Shown piece after piece: positions 16,496 to 23,705 of a stretch of 64,000 nt of DNA. Source of the stretch: Streptomyces sp. R302 (lineage in GTDB: Bacteria; Actinomycetota; Actinomycetes; Streptomycetales; Streptomycetaceae); NCBI RefSeq assembly GCF_012927245.1, contig NZ_JABBGE010000014.1:145991-209990 (forward strand). The letters are read 5' to 3'. The stretch's first letter is position 1; each line of letters opens with the position of its first letter. A program made the translations under genes and the position numbers. The notes beneath the pieces are model-generated. The model was not told the origin of the DNA. It saw nothing but the letters and a program-made list of their open reading frames with translations, and searched no databases.

Positions 16496-17494
16496 ATGTT
16501 CGCCTCCCTCACCCGTGCCGCCCGCCGCCGCGTCCTCGCGTTCGTGGCCGCGCTGGCCGTGGTGTGCGGGGTGCTGCTGTGGTGGGTGGCGCCGTTCGGC
16601 GGCTCGACGCCCAGCGGCTCGATCACCTTCAGCACCGGGGTCCCCACGGGGGTGTACCAGCGGTACGGCGCACTGCTCAAGAAGGCCATGGCGAAGGACC
16701 TCCCCGAGGTCTCTGTCAGGCTCACGGACAGCGAGGGCTCCCAGCAGAACCTGGCGCGGGTCGCCTCCGGGGAGGCCGACTTCACGGTCGCGACCGCCGA
16801 CGCCGTGGCGCAGTACATCCGCGACCGCCGGCCCGGCTTCGAGCGGCTGCGCGGCTGCGCCCGGCTCTACGACGACTACGTCCAGCTCGTCGTACGCCAG
16901 GGCTCGGCCGTCCAGACCGTCTCCGACCTGCGCGGACTGCGGGTCGGCGTCGGGCAGGACGGCTCCGGCGTGCGGCTGATAGCGGACCGGGTGCTCGCGG
17001 CGGCCGGGCTCACCGCGTCACGGGACGTGACCGCGGTGCCGGTCGGGATCGACTCGATGCCGGAGATGCTGGAGAAGGGCGGCCTCGACGCCTTCTTCTG
17101 GTCCGGCGGGCTGCCGACCCAGGGGGTGCAGATGCTGTCGGAGCGGACCTCGATCCGGCTGATCCCGATGGACGCGCCGCTGGTGGAGGCGTTGCGGAAG
17201 GTGGGCGATTCGACCCGGCACTACCGCTCGGCGGTCATCCCGAAGGACGCGTACGCGGCCGCGCAGAACGGGCAGCCGGTGGAGACGCTGGCCGTGGCGA
17301 ACCTGATGGTGACGACGGTGGAGGCCGATCCGGACCTGGTGGAGGGGTTCACCCGCTCGGTGATCGACAGCCGGGACGGCATCGGCAGCCAGGTGCACCC
17401 GGCCCAGCTGGTGGACCTGCGGACGGCCATCTACACCGAGCCCCTCACCCTCCACGACGGCGCCCGCCGCTACTACCGCTCGGTCAAGCCCTGA
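16496..17494 (+). CDS. TAXI-family solute-binding protein
   Basis: A 332-residue TRAP-associated extracytoplasmic immunogenic (TAXI) protein. A signal or anchor helix (about residues 12-32) is followed by SITFSTGVPTGVYQRYGALL, ADFTVATADAVAQYI, LRGLRVGVGQDGSGVRLIADRVL and GGLDAFFWSGGLPTQGV, all typical of the family. No TRAP permease gene (DctQM) lies nearby, so it is an orphan, as in many actinomycetes; it might work with a permease encoded elsewhere or as a sensor partner of the two-component system encoded next to it. CAGGAT at 16483-16488 ends 7 nt before the ATG and there is no ribosome site, so translation is probably leaderless. Confidence 0.88.
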   Translation: MFASLTRAARRRVLAFVAALAVVCGVLLWWVAPFGGSTPSGSITFSTGVPTGVYQRYGALLKKAMAKDLPEVSVRLTDSEGSQQNLARVASGEADFTVATADAVAQYIRDRRPGFERLRGCARLYDDYVQLVVRQGSAVQTVSDLRGLRVGVGQDGSGVRLIADRVLAAAGLTASRDVTAVPVGIDSMPEMLEKGGLDAFFWSGGLPTQGVQMLSERTSIRLIPMDAPLVEALRKVGDSTRHYRSAVIPKDAYAAAQNGQPVETLAVANLMVTTVEADPDLVEGFTRSVIDSRDGIGSQVHPAQLVDLRTAIYTEPLTLHDGARRYYRSVKP

Positions 17495-17506
17495 GCCGTA
17501 CGGGCT

Positions 17507-17606
17507 CCGCCCCGACCAGCGGCCCACCACTCCGCACCGACCAGCGGCCCACCATCCCGCACCGACCCGCAGCCCACCATCCCGCACCGACCCGCAGACC
17601 GCCGCC
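17507..17606. repeat. 25-bp tandem repeat between convergent genes
   Basis: Four copies (the first partial) of a 25-bp unit beginning CCGCACCGACC and ending GCCCACCATC, filling most of the 132-bp gap between the convergent TAXI and histidine kinase genes. Confidence 0.9.
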
Positions 17607-17626
17607 CCGCACCGGCGGGCGGCGCG

Positions 17627-19036
17627 TCACCGGTCCGTCGGCTCGTGCCGCGGCTCGTGCCGCGGCACCGTCACCGTCACCTTCAGGCCGTGCGGCTCGT
17701 TCGGGGCGAAGGCGATGCCGCCGCCGGTGGCGGTCAGCAGGACGCGGGCGATGGAGAGGCCGAGGCCCGAGCCCTTGACGTTCTGGTGGCGTCCGGAGCG
17801 CCAGAAGCGGTCGCCGACCCGGGTCAGCTCCTCCTCGGTGAGGCCGGGTCCGAGGTCGGTGACGACGACCTCCACCGCGTCCTTGCCGGGCAGCACCCGC
17901 ACCGTGACCCGCTCGCCCTCGGGCGTGAACTTCAGCGCGTTGTCGACGACCGCGTCGAGCGCGCTGGACAGGGCCACCGGGTCCGCCCAGCCGGTCGCCG
18001 CCCCGCACTCCCCCACCAGGGCGACGCCCTTGTCGTCGGCGACCGGCCGCCAGGAGGCGATCCGCTCTGCGGTGAGCGCGCCGACGTCGGTGAGCTGCAG
18101 GTCGGCGGCGGCGTGCTCGGCGAGGGCCAGGTCGAGGAGGTCGTCGAGGACCCGCGCGAGCCGCTTGCCCTCGGTGCGCACGGAGGCGATCTCCTCGTTC
18201 CCCTCGGGGAGTTCGAGGGCGAGCAGTTCGATGCGGAGCAGCAGCGCGGCGAGCGGGTTGCGGAGCTGGTGGGAGGCGTCGGCGACGAACGCCCGCTGCT
18301 GTTCGAGGGATTCCTCGACGTGGTCGGCCATCTCGTTGAACGAGCGGGCCAGGCGGCGCAGTTCGGGCGGCCCGCCGGCCTCGGCGACCCGGGAGTTCAT
18401 CCGCCCGGTGGCGATGTCGTGGGTGACGCCGTCAAGCACCCGTACCGGACGCAGCACCCAGCCGGTGAGGCGTACGGCGGCGCCGACGGCGAGCAGCATC
18501 GCGGCGGCCTCGCCGGCGAAGATCACCAGCCAGCCGCGCAGGATGCGGGCGCGGAGGTCCCCGGTGGGCGAGTCGGTGACGACGACGGCGACGACGTCCC
18601 CGTCGCGGACGACGGGCGAGGCGATGGTGAGGCGGGCATGCGGCTGCCAGGGCCAGACCTGCGGCGGGTCGTGGCTGCGGCGGCCGAGGAGGGCCTCCTT
18701 GAAGGCGCGGCGGCCCTCGCCCTCGTACGGGACGACCCAGTCCTCGGGGGCGGCGGCCACGGCACGGTTGTCGCGGTAGAAGATGCCGGCCCGGATGCCG
18801 TACACGTCGTAGTAGCTGGCGAGTTCGCCGCGGAGGGTGGTGCGGCGCTCGTCGCTGACGGTGCTGGGGTCGCGGACGAACTGCCCGAGGGCGGCGAAGC
18901 GTGCGCCGTCGTCGAGGCGGTCGACGACGACCCGCTGCTGCTGGGCGGCGGCGAGGCTGGCGGCGAGCGGGAAGCCGAGGGCGAGCAGGACCCCCGCCAT
19001 CAGGACGATGAGCAGGGGGAGGAGTCGGGTGCGCAC
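17627..19036 (-). CDS. Sensor histidine kinase (HAMP-HisKA)
   Basis: A 469-residue membrane kinase. An N-terminal helix (about residues 5-30) and a second near 165-195 flank an extracytoplasmic sensor region of about 130 residues. Then follow a HAMP segment (VRVLDGVTHDIATGRMNSRV), the phospho-acceptor AFVADASHQLRNPLAALLL, and an ATPase domain with DNALKFTPEG, DLGPGLTEEE and SGLGLSIARVLL. The start is GTG at 19036. It lies 19 bp downstream of its response-regulator gene in the same orientation. Whether the TAXI protein encoded convergently delivers a ligand to it is conjecture. Confidence 0.92.
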   Translation of the reverse strand: MRTRLLPLLIVLMAGVLLALGFPLAASLAAAQQQRVVVDRLDDGARFAALGQFVRDPSTVSDERRTTLRGELASYYDVYGIRAGIFYRDNRAVAAAPEDWVVPYEGEGRRAFKEALLGRRSHDPPQVWPWQPHARLTIASPVVRDGDVVAVVVTDSPTGDLRARILRGWLVIFAGEAAAMLLAVGAAVRLTGWVLRPVRVLDGVTHDIATGRMNSRVAEAGGPPELRRLARSFNEMADHVEESLEQQRAFVADASHQLRNPLAALLLRIELLALELPEGNEEIASVRTEGKRLARVLDDLLDLALAEHAAADLQLTDVGALTAERIASWRPVADDKGVALVGECGAATGWADPVALSSALDAVVDNALKFTPEGERVTVRVLPGKDAVEVVVTDLGPGLTEEELTRVGDRFWRSGRHQNVKGSGLGLSIARVLLTATGGGIAFAPNEPHGLKVTVTVPRHEPRHEPTDR

Positions 19037-19055
19037 GGGCGGGGCGGCCGGGGGG

Positions 19056-19781
19056 TTACGCGGCCGGGGCGACCAGGCGGTAGCCGACGCCCCGCACGGT
19101 CTCGATCAGGGCGGGCATCCGCAGCTTGGAGCGGAGCGAGGCGACGTGCACCTCCAGGGTGCGGCCGGTCCCCTCCCAACTGGTCTGCCAGACCTCGGAG
19201 ATGATCTGCTCGCGGCGGAAGACGACGCCGGGCCGCTGGGCGAGGAGGGCGAGCAGGTCGAACTCCTTGCGGGTGAGGGCGACGGGCTCGCCGTCGACGC
19301 TGACCCGCCGGGTGGGCAGCTCGACGGCGACGGACCCGAGGTGCAGCACGGTGGCATCGGCGGCGGAGCCCGTACCGCCGGCGCCGTCGTCGGGGGTGCC
19401 GGGTCCGGTGGTGCGCCGGGAGACGGCGTGGATGCGGGCGAGCAGCTCGCCGGGGTCGTAGGGCTTGACGACGTAGTCGTCGGCGCCGAGGTTGAGGCCG
19501 TGGATCCGGGAGCGCACGTCGGCACGGGCGGTCACCATGATCACCGGGGTGGTGGTGAGCTTCCGGATGCGCGCGCAGACCTGGTAGCCGTCCTGGTCGG
19601 GGAGGCCGAGGTCGAGCAGGATCACGCCGTACGAGGGGCGCTCGCCCTGTGCGGTGGGGAGGACGGCCTGGAGGGCCTCCTCGCCGTTGCGGGCGTGGGT
19701 GACGGCGAAGCCGTGCTTGGCGAGGATCGCGGAGAGGGCCGCGGCGACGTGGTCGTCGTCCTCGACGAGCAGCAGTCGCAT
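19056..19781 (-). CDS. OmpR/PhoB-type response regulator
   Basis: A 241-residue regulator. Receiver domain: MRLLLVEDDDHVAAAL, phospho-acceptor in VILLDLGLPDQDGYQV, MVTARAD, and the switch lysine in DDYVVKPYDPGEL. A Gly/Ala/Asp linker leads to the winged-helix domain (LTRKEFDLLALLAQRPGVVFRREQI; GTGRTLEVHVASLRSKL). I choose the ATG at 19781, 61 codons inside the longest frame, because GAGGAGAAG lies just upstream and homology begins there. Divergent from gluA across a 262-bp region with an 11-bp-spaced direct repeat close to this start, a likely autoregulatory site. Confidence 0.93.
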   Translation of the reverse strand: MRLLLVEDDDHVAAALSAILAKHGFAVTHARNGEEALQAVLPTAQGERPSYGVILLDLGLPDQDGYQVCARIRKLTTTPVIMVTARADVRSRIHGLNLGADDYVVKPYDPGELLARIHAVSRRTTGPGTPDDGAGGTGSAADATVLHLGSVAVELPTRRVSVDGEPVALTRKEFDLLALLAQRPGVVFRREQIISEVWQTSWEGTGRTLEVHVASLRSKLRMPALIETVRGVGYRLVAPAA

Positions 19782-19813
19782 GGTCTTCTCCTCTCGTTCG
19801 CCGGGATGTCCCC

Positions 19814-19841
19814 CGTTCGGGACATGAACGACCCATGAACG
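19814..19841 (-). promoter_or_regulatory. Candidate response-regulator operator (direct repeat, 11-bp period)
   Basis: CATGAACG occurs at 19823-19830 and again at 19834-19841, start-to-start spacing 11 bp, as expected for tandem binding of an OmpR-type dimer. CGTTC at 19814-19818 with GAACG at 19826-19830 also forms an inverted repeat. It lies 33-60 bp upstream of the regulator start. Confidence 0.45.
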
Positions 19842-19980
19842 CCGATCAGCGACGTCACAGTCAAGTGTCTCCGGCGGAGCTCCCGGTTCCGTTATCCACC
19901 CGGTACGGCCTCCTGGACCGTCTTCACCCAGAGTGTCCGACTGTCGCCCTATCGTTATCCTCAATTTCCGCTCAGATGTG

Positions 19981-20010
19981 ATGACGGCCCTCCGGACGGG
20001 TCTCTAGTGT
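19981..20010 (+). promoter_or_regulatory. Probable gluA promoter
   Basis: ATGACG (19981-19986) and TAGTGT (20005-20010) separated by 18 bp, a good match to vegetative actinomycete promoters. Predicted transcription start near 20017, leaving a leader of about 27 nt. A 7-bp stem (GTCCTCC with GGAGGAC, 20009-20029) sits over the start site. Confidence 0.6.
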
Positions 20011-20043
20011 CCTCCCAACCGAGGAGGACGGAGCAAGAGGCCG

Positions 20044-20829
20044 ATGAGCGGAGTGGCAGTGTCCAAGAACCACGAGGACGCCCCCCGGGCCCAGGACGAC
20101 CTGGTCGTCCTGTCCGGCGTGAACAAGCACTTCGGCGCGCTGCACGTGCTGCAGGACATCGACCTCACGATCGGCCGCGGTGAAGTCGTCGTCGTCATCG
20201 GGCCGTCGGGTTCCGGCAAGTCGACGCTGTGCCGGACGATCAACCGCCTGGAGACCATCGACGCGGGCACGATCACGATCGACGGGAAGCCGCTGCCCGC
20301 GGAGGGCAGGGAGCTGGCCCGGCTGCGGTCGGACGTCGGCATGGTCTTCCAGTCCTTCAATCTCTTCGCGCACAAGACCGTGCTCGAGAACGTGATGCTG
20401 GGCCAGATCAAGGTCCGCGGCACCGCGAAGGCCGAGGCGGAGACCAAGGCCCGCGCCCTGCTGGAGCGGGTGGGGGTGGCCGCACAGGCCGAGAAGTACC
20501 CGGCGCAGCTCTCCGGCGGCCAGCAGCAGCGCGTGGCGATCGCCCGGGCGCTCGCCATGGGTCCGAAGGTGATGCTCTTCGACGAGCCCACCTCGGCCCT
20601 GGACCCCGAAATGATCAACGAGGTCCTGGAGGTCATGCAGCAGCTGGCCCGCGAGGGCATGACGATGGTGGTCGTGACGCACGAGATGGGCTTCGCCCGC
20701 TCCGCGGCCGACCGGGTCGTCTTCATGGCCGACGGCAGGATCGTCGAACAGGCCACCCCCGAGGAGTTCTTCAGCAACCCGCGCAGCGACCGGGCGAAGG
20801 ACTTCCTCTCCAAAATCCTGCACCACTGA
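20044..20829 (+). CDS. gluA: Glutamate-type ABC transporter ATP-binding protein
   Basis: A 261-residue polar amino acid ABC ATPase. Walker A GPSGSGKST, Q-loop MVFQSFNLF, signature LSGGQQQR, Walker B VMLFDEPTSALDPE and the switch histidine in VVVTHEMGF are all intact. It energises uptake through GluC and GluD. First gene of a four-gene unit (ATPase, binding protein, two permeases) with the same order as the actinobacterial glutamate uptake operon gluABCD. Substrate assignment to glutamate is by family and order; glutamine or aspartate are alternatives. The residues before VVLSGVNKHFG form a short disordered extension. Confidence 0.93.
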   Translation: MSGVAVSKNHEDAPRAQDDLVVLSGVNKHFGALHVLQDIDLTIGRGEVVVVIGPSGSGKSTLCRTINRLETIDAGTITIDGKPLPAEGRELARLRSDVGMVFQSFNLFAHKTVLENVMLGQIKVRGTAKAEAETKARALLERVGVAAQAEKYPAQLSGGQQQRVAIARALAMGPKVMLFDEPTSALDPEMINEVLEVMQQLAREGMTMVVVTHEMGFARSAADRVVFMADGRIVEQATPEEFFSNPRSDRAKDFLSKILHH

Positions 20830-20883
20830 GCGAGTCGACGACCTAGTCTTCGCAACTCACCGCTACCCAAGGGACGTTCACCC

Positions 20884-21705
20884 ATGAAGCTTCGCTCCGC
20901 CTCCGCGGCCGCCGCGGCCGCCGTCGTCCTCGCCCTGACCGCCACCGCCTGCGGCACCGGCTCGGACTCCGGCAGCAACGGCGACAAGATCACCATCGGC
21001 ATCAAGTTCGACCAGCCGGGTCTCGGCCTGAAGACCCCGGACGGCTCGTACGCGGGCTTCGACGTCGACGTCGCCAAGTACGTCGCCAAGGAGCTCGGTT
21101 ACGACGAGGGCAAGATCAACTGGAAGCAGGCCCCGTCGGCCGAGCGCGAGAACCTCATCAAGAACGGCGACGTGAAGTTCGTCGTGGCGACCTACTCGAT
21201 CAACGAGAAGCGCCTGAAGGAGGTCGACTTCGCCGGCCCGTACTTCGTGACCCACCAGGACCTGCTGGTCCGCGCCGACGACAGCTCGATCACCAAGGTC
21301 GAGGACCTCAACTCCAAGAAGCTCTGCTCGGTCACCGGCTCGACCTCCGCGCAGAACGTCAAGGAGAAGCTGGCCCCCGACGCCGACCTCCAGCAGCTCG
21401 GCGGGTACTCGGAGTGCCTGACCGGTCTCGAGAACAAGCGCGTCGACGCCCTCACCACGGACGCCTCCATCCTCGCGGGCTACGCCGCGCAGAAGGAGCA
21501 CCAGGGCAAGTTCAAGCTCGCGGGTCTCTCCATGAGCGACGAGAACTACGGCATCGGCCTCAAGAAGGGCGACTCCGAACTCAAGGGCAAGATCAACAAG
21601 GCCCTGGAGAAGATGGTGTCCGACGGCACCTGGGACAAGCTCGTGAAGCAGCACTTCGGCCCGTCCGGCTACAAGAACGAGCCCGCCCCGAAGATCGCGG
21701 GCTGA
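20884..21705 (+). CDS. gluB: Glutamate-type ABC transporter substrate-binding lipoprotein
   Basis: A 273-residue type-3 periplasmic-binding-fold lipoprotein. The signal peptide ends in a lipobox, LTATACGTG, with Cys near residue 23; a Ser/Gly linker follows. The fold motifs GIKFDQPGLGLKTPDGSYAGFDVDVAKYV and VVATYSINEKRLKEVDFAGPYF are typical of amino-acid-binding members. Its Lys/Asp-rich sequence is unusually low in arginine for the region, as is common for highly expressed binding proteins. It starts 54 bp after gluA and is followed by a hairpin that could stabilise its own part of the mRNA. Confidence 0.94.
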   Translation: MKLRSASAAAAAAVVLALTATACGTGSDSGSNGDKITIGIKFDQPGLGLKTPDGSYAGFDVDVAKYVAKELGYDEGKINWKQAPSAERENLIKNGDVKFVVATYSINEKRLKEVDFAGPYFVTHQDLLVRADDSSITKVEDLNSKKLCSVTGSTSAQNVKEKLAPDADLQQLGGYSECLTGLENKRVDALTTDASILAGYAAQKEHQGKFKLAGLSMSDENYGIGLKKGDSELKGKINKALEKMVSDGTWDKLVKQHFGPSGYKNEPAPKIAG

Positions 21706-21720
21706 CCTCACGTGCTGCCG

Positions 21721-21751
21721 TGACGGCCGCCCCGCCCGGGTGCGGCCGTCA
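21721..21751 (+). terminator. Intra-operon hairpin between gluB and gluC
   Basis: A 10-bp stem, TGACGGCCGC with its complement GCGGCCGTCA, and an 11-nt loop, starting 15 bp after the gluB stop. Its place suggests partial termination or an mRNA-stability element that raises binding-protein level over permeases. Confidence 0.6.
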
Positions 21752-21822
21752 CGGCGCCACCGGCCGCTGCCGACGCACCGGCCGTCCCACCGACCGACCA
21801 CCAGGGGAGAGCGCGGAGCATC

Positions 21823-22497
21823 GTGTTCGACTTTCTTGATTCCGGGCAGTACGACCTGCTCGGCGCCTTCTGGGTGACGGCGCAGCTCGCCCTCTACTCG
21901 GCGATCGGCTCGCTGATCTGGGGCACCGCCCTGGTCGCCATGCGGGTCAGCCCGGTCCCGCTGATGCGCGCCTTCGGCACGACGTACGTCAACCTCGTCC
22001 GCAACACCCCGCTGACGGTCGTCATCGTGGCCTGCTCCTTCGTCCTCGACCAGACCCTGGCGGTGACGCTCGGCGGCGAGACCTTCGAGGAGACCGGCTT
22101 CCGTCTCGCGATCCTCGGTCTCACGGCGTACACCGGCACCTTCGTCTGCGAGGCGCTGCGCTCCGGCATCAACACGGTCCCGGCCGGCCAGGCGGAGGCC
22201 GCCCGCGCGCTGGGCATGAGCTTCACCCAGGTCCTGACCGTGGTGATCCTCCCGCAGGCGTTCCGCGCGGCGATCACCCCGCTCGCGAACGTGCTCATCG
22301 CCCTCACCAAGAACACCACGGTGGCGGCGGCGATCAGCGCCGCCGAGGCCGCGTTCCTGATGAAGGCGATGATCGAGAACGAGGCCCAGGCGCTCTTCAC
22401 CGTCTTCGGGATCTTCGCCTTCGGCTTCATCGTCCTGACCCTCCCCACCGGCCTGGTCCTCGGCTGGGCGGCCAAGCGACTGGCGGTGAAGCGATGA
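21823..22497 (+). CDS. gluC: Glutamate-type ABC transporter permease
   Basis: A 224-residue HisM/GlnP-type membrane permease. Several hydrophobic helices, and the cytoplasmic coupling motif EAARALGMSFTQVLTVVILPQAFRAAITP that contacts the ATPase. NLVRNTPLTVVIV is typical of polar amino acid permeases. Start is GTG at 21823, 4 nt after GGAG. The stop overlaps the gluD start by 4 nt (ATGA), so the two permeases are translationally coupled and likely form a heterodimer. Confidence 0.93.
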   Translation: MFDFLDSGQYDLLGAFWVTAQLALYSAIGSLIWGTALVAMRVSPVPLMRAFGTTYVNLVRNTPLTVVIVACSFVLDQTLAVTLGGETFEETGFRLAILGLTAYTGTFVCEALRSGINTVPAGQAEAARALGMSFTQVLTVVILPQAFRAAITPLANVLIALTKNTTVAAAISAAEAAFLMKAMIENEAQALFTVFGIFAFGFIVLTLPTGLVLGWAAKRLAVKR

Positions 22498-23384
22498 GCT
22501 CCGTCCTCTACGACGTCCCCGGCCCCAAGGCCAAGCGGCGCAACGTCCTCTACACGATCGTCTTCCTCGCCGTCCTGGGCCTGGTGGCCTACTGGGTGCT
22601 CTCCGCCATGGCGGACAAGAACCAGCTGGCGGCCGAGAAGTGGAGCCCGTTCGTCACCGACTCCCAGGTCTGGACGACGTACCTGCTGCCCGGCCTCGTC
22701 GAGACGCTGAAGGCCGCCGCTCTCTCCATCCTGATCGCGCTGCCGCTCGGCGCGGCCCTGGGCATCGGCCGGCTCTCCGACCACCGCTGGGTACGTGTCC
22801 CGGTCGGCGTGGTCGTCGAGTTCTTCCGGGCCATCCCGGTGCTGCTGCTGATGATGTTCTCCAGCGCCGTGTACGCCGCCTACACGCCCGTCAGCTCCGA
22901 CTTCCGCCCCCTGTACGCGGTCGTCACCGGCCTGGTGCTCTACAACGCCTCCGTCATCGCCGAGGTCGTCCGCGCCGGCGTCCTCTCGCTCCCCCGGGGC
23001 CAGGGCGACGCGGCCGTCGCGCTCGGCATGCGCAAGGGCCAGTCCATGCTGTACGTGCTGCTGCCGCAGGCGGTGACGGTCATGCTCCCGGCCCTGGTGA
23101 GCCAGCTCGTCGTCATCGTGAAGGACACCGCGCTCGGCGGCGCGCTCCTCGGCTTCGGCGAACTGCTCAGCCAGAACCGGCAGATCACCGCCAACTACGG
23201 CGCCAACACGATCGCCGCGTTCACGGTCATCGCCCTGATCTACATCGCGCTCAACGCCCTCCTCACCTACCTCGCCGCACGCCTGGAGAAGCGGCTCCGG
23301 CAGGGCCGCAAGGCCGCCGCGGTGAAGGACGTGGCCCCGGTCGTGAACGTCGAGGCGGGCGCGGCGGGCACCGGCGGCGTCTGA
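22494..23384 (+). CDS. gluD: Glutamate-type ABC transporter permease
   Basis: A 296-residue second permease. It is longer than GluC owing to an N-terminal cytoplasmic segment (SSVLYDVPGPKAKRRN) and a loop after the first helix. Coupling motif: GDAAVALGMRKGQSMLYVLLPQAVTVMLPAL. VVEFFRAIPVLLLMMF matches the family. The C-terminus is basic, then acidic. Last gene of the unit; downstream lies a 321-bp gap. Confidence 0.93.
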   Translation: MSSVLYDVPGPKAKRRNVLYTIVFLAVLGLVAYWVLSAMADKNQLAAEKWSPFVTDSQVWTTYLLPGLVETLKAAALSILIALPLGAALGIGRLSDHRWVRVPVGVVVEFFRAIPVLLLMMFSSAVYAAYTPVSSDFRPLYAVVTGLVLYNASVIAEVVRAGVLSLPRGQGDAAVALGMRKGQSMLYVLLPQAVTVMLPALVSQLVVIVKDTALGGALLGFGELLSQNRQITANYGANTIAAFTVIALIYIALNALLTYLAARLEKRLRQGRKAAAVKDVAPVVNVEAGAAGTGGV

Positions 23385-23705
23385 CCCCCACGACCACCCT
23401 CCCGACCGGCCCGGTTTCCCCCCAACTCCGCGCCCGTCCCCTTCCGGCCCCGTCCGGCTCCCCCGGAGCATCCGCTTCCGGTGGAACCGGCGGGGCCGGA
23501 GGTTCTGGTGGGACCGGAAGGGGTACGAGGGGTGCTCCCCGGGCCCGGAAACGGCCCCGACCTGACAACAGCCGCACCACGCCCACCGCGTCACTTGACG
23601 CAAAACACCCTGACTGGGTTGCATACGGTCTGTGATCAAGCACCGGGCTCGTGCCACACTCTGCTGTGCTGCCCCCATGACTTTCCGGCCTTTTGGAGCC
23701 GCGCC
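23385..23705. other. Intergenic region between gluD and the monooxygenase gene
   Basis: 321 bp. CCCCTTCCGGCCCCG (23438-23452) can pair either with CGGGGCCGG (23491-23499) or with CCGGAAGGGG (23514-23523), giving two mutually exclusive hairpins that may act as the gluD terminator. Further on, TTGACG at 23595-23600 and TACGGT at 23624-23629 resemble promoter hexamers but are 23 bp apart, too far for a standard promoter. Confidence 0.45.
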
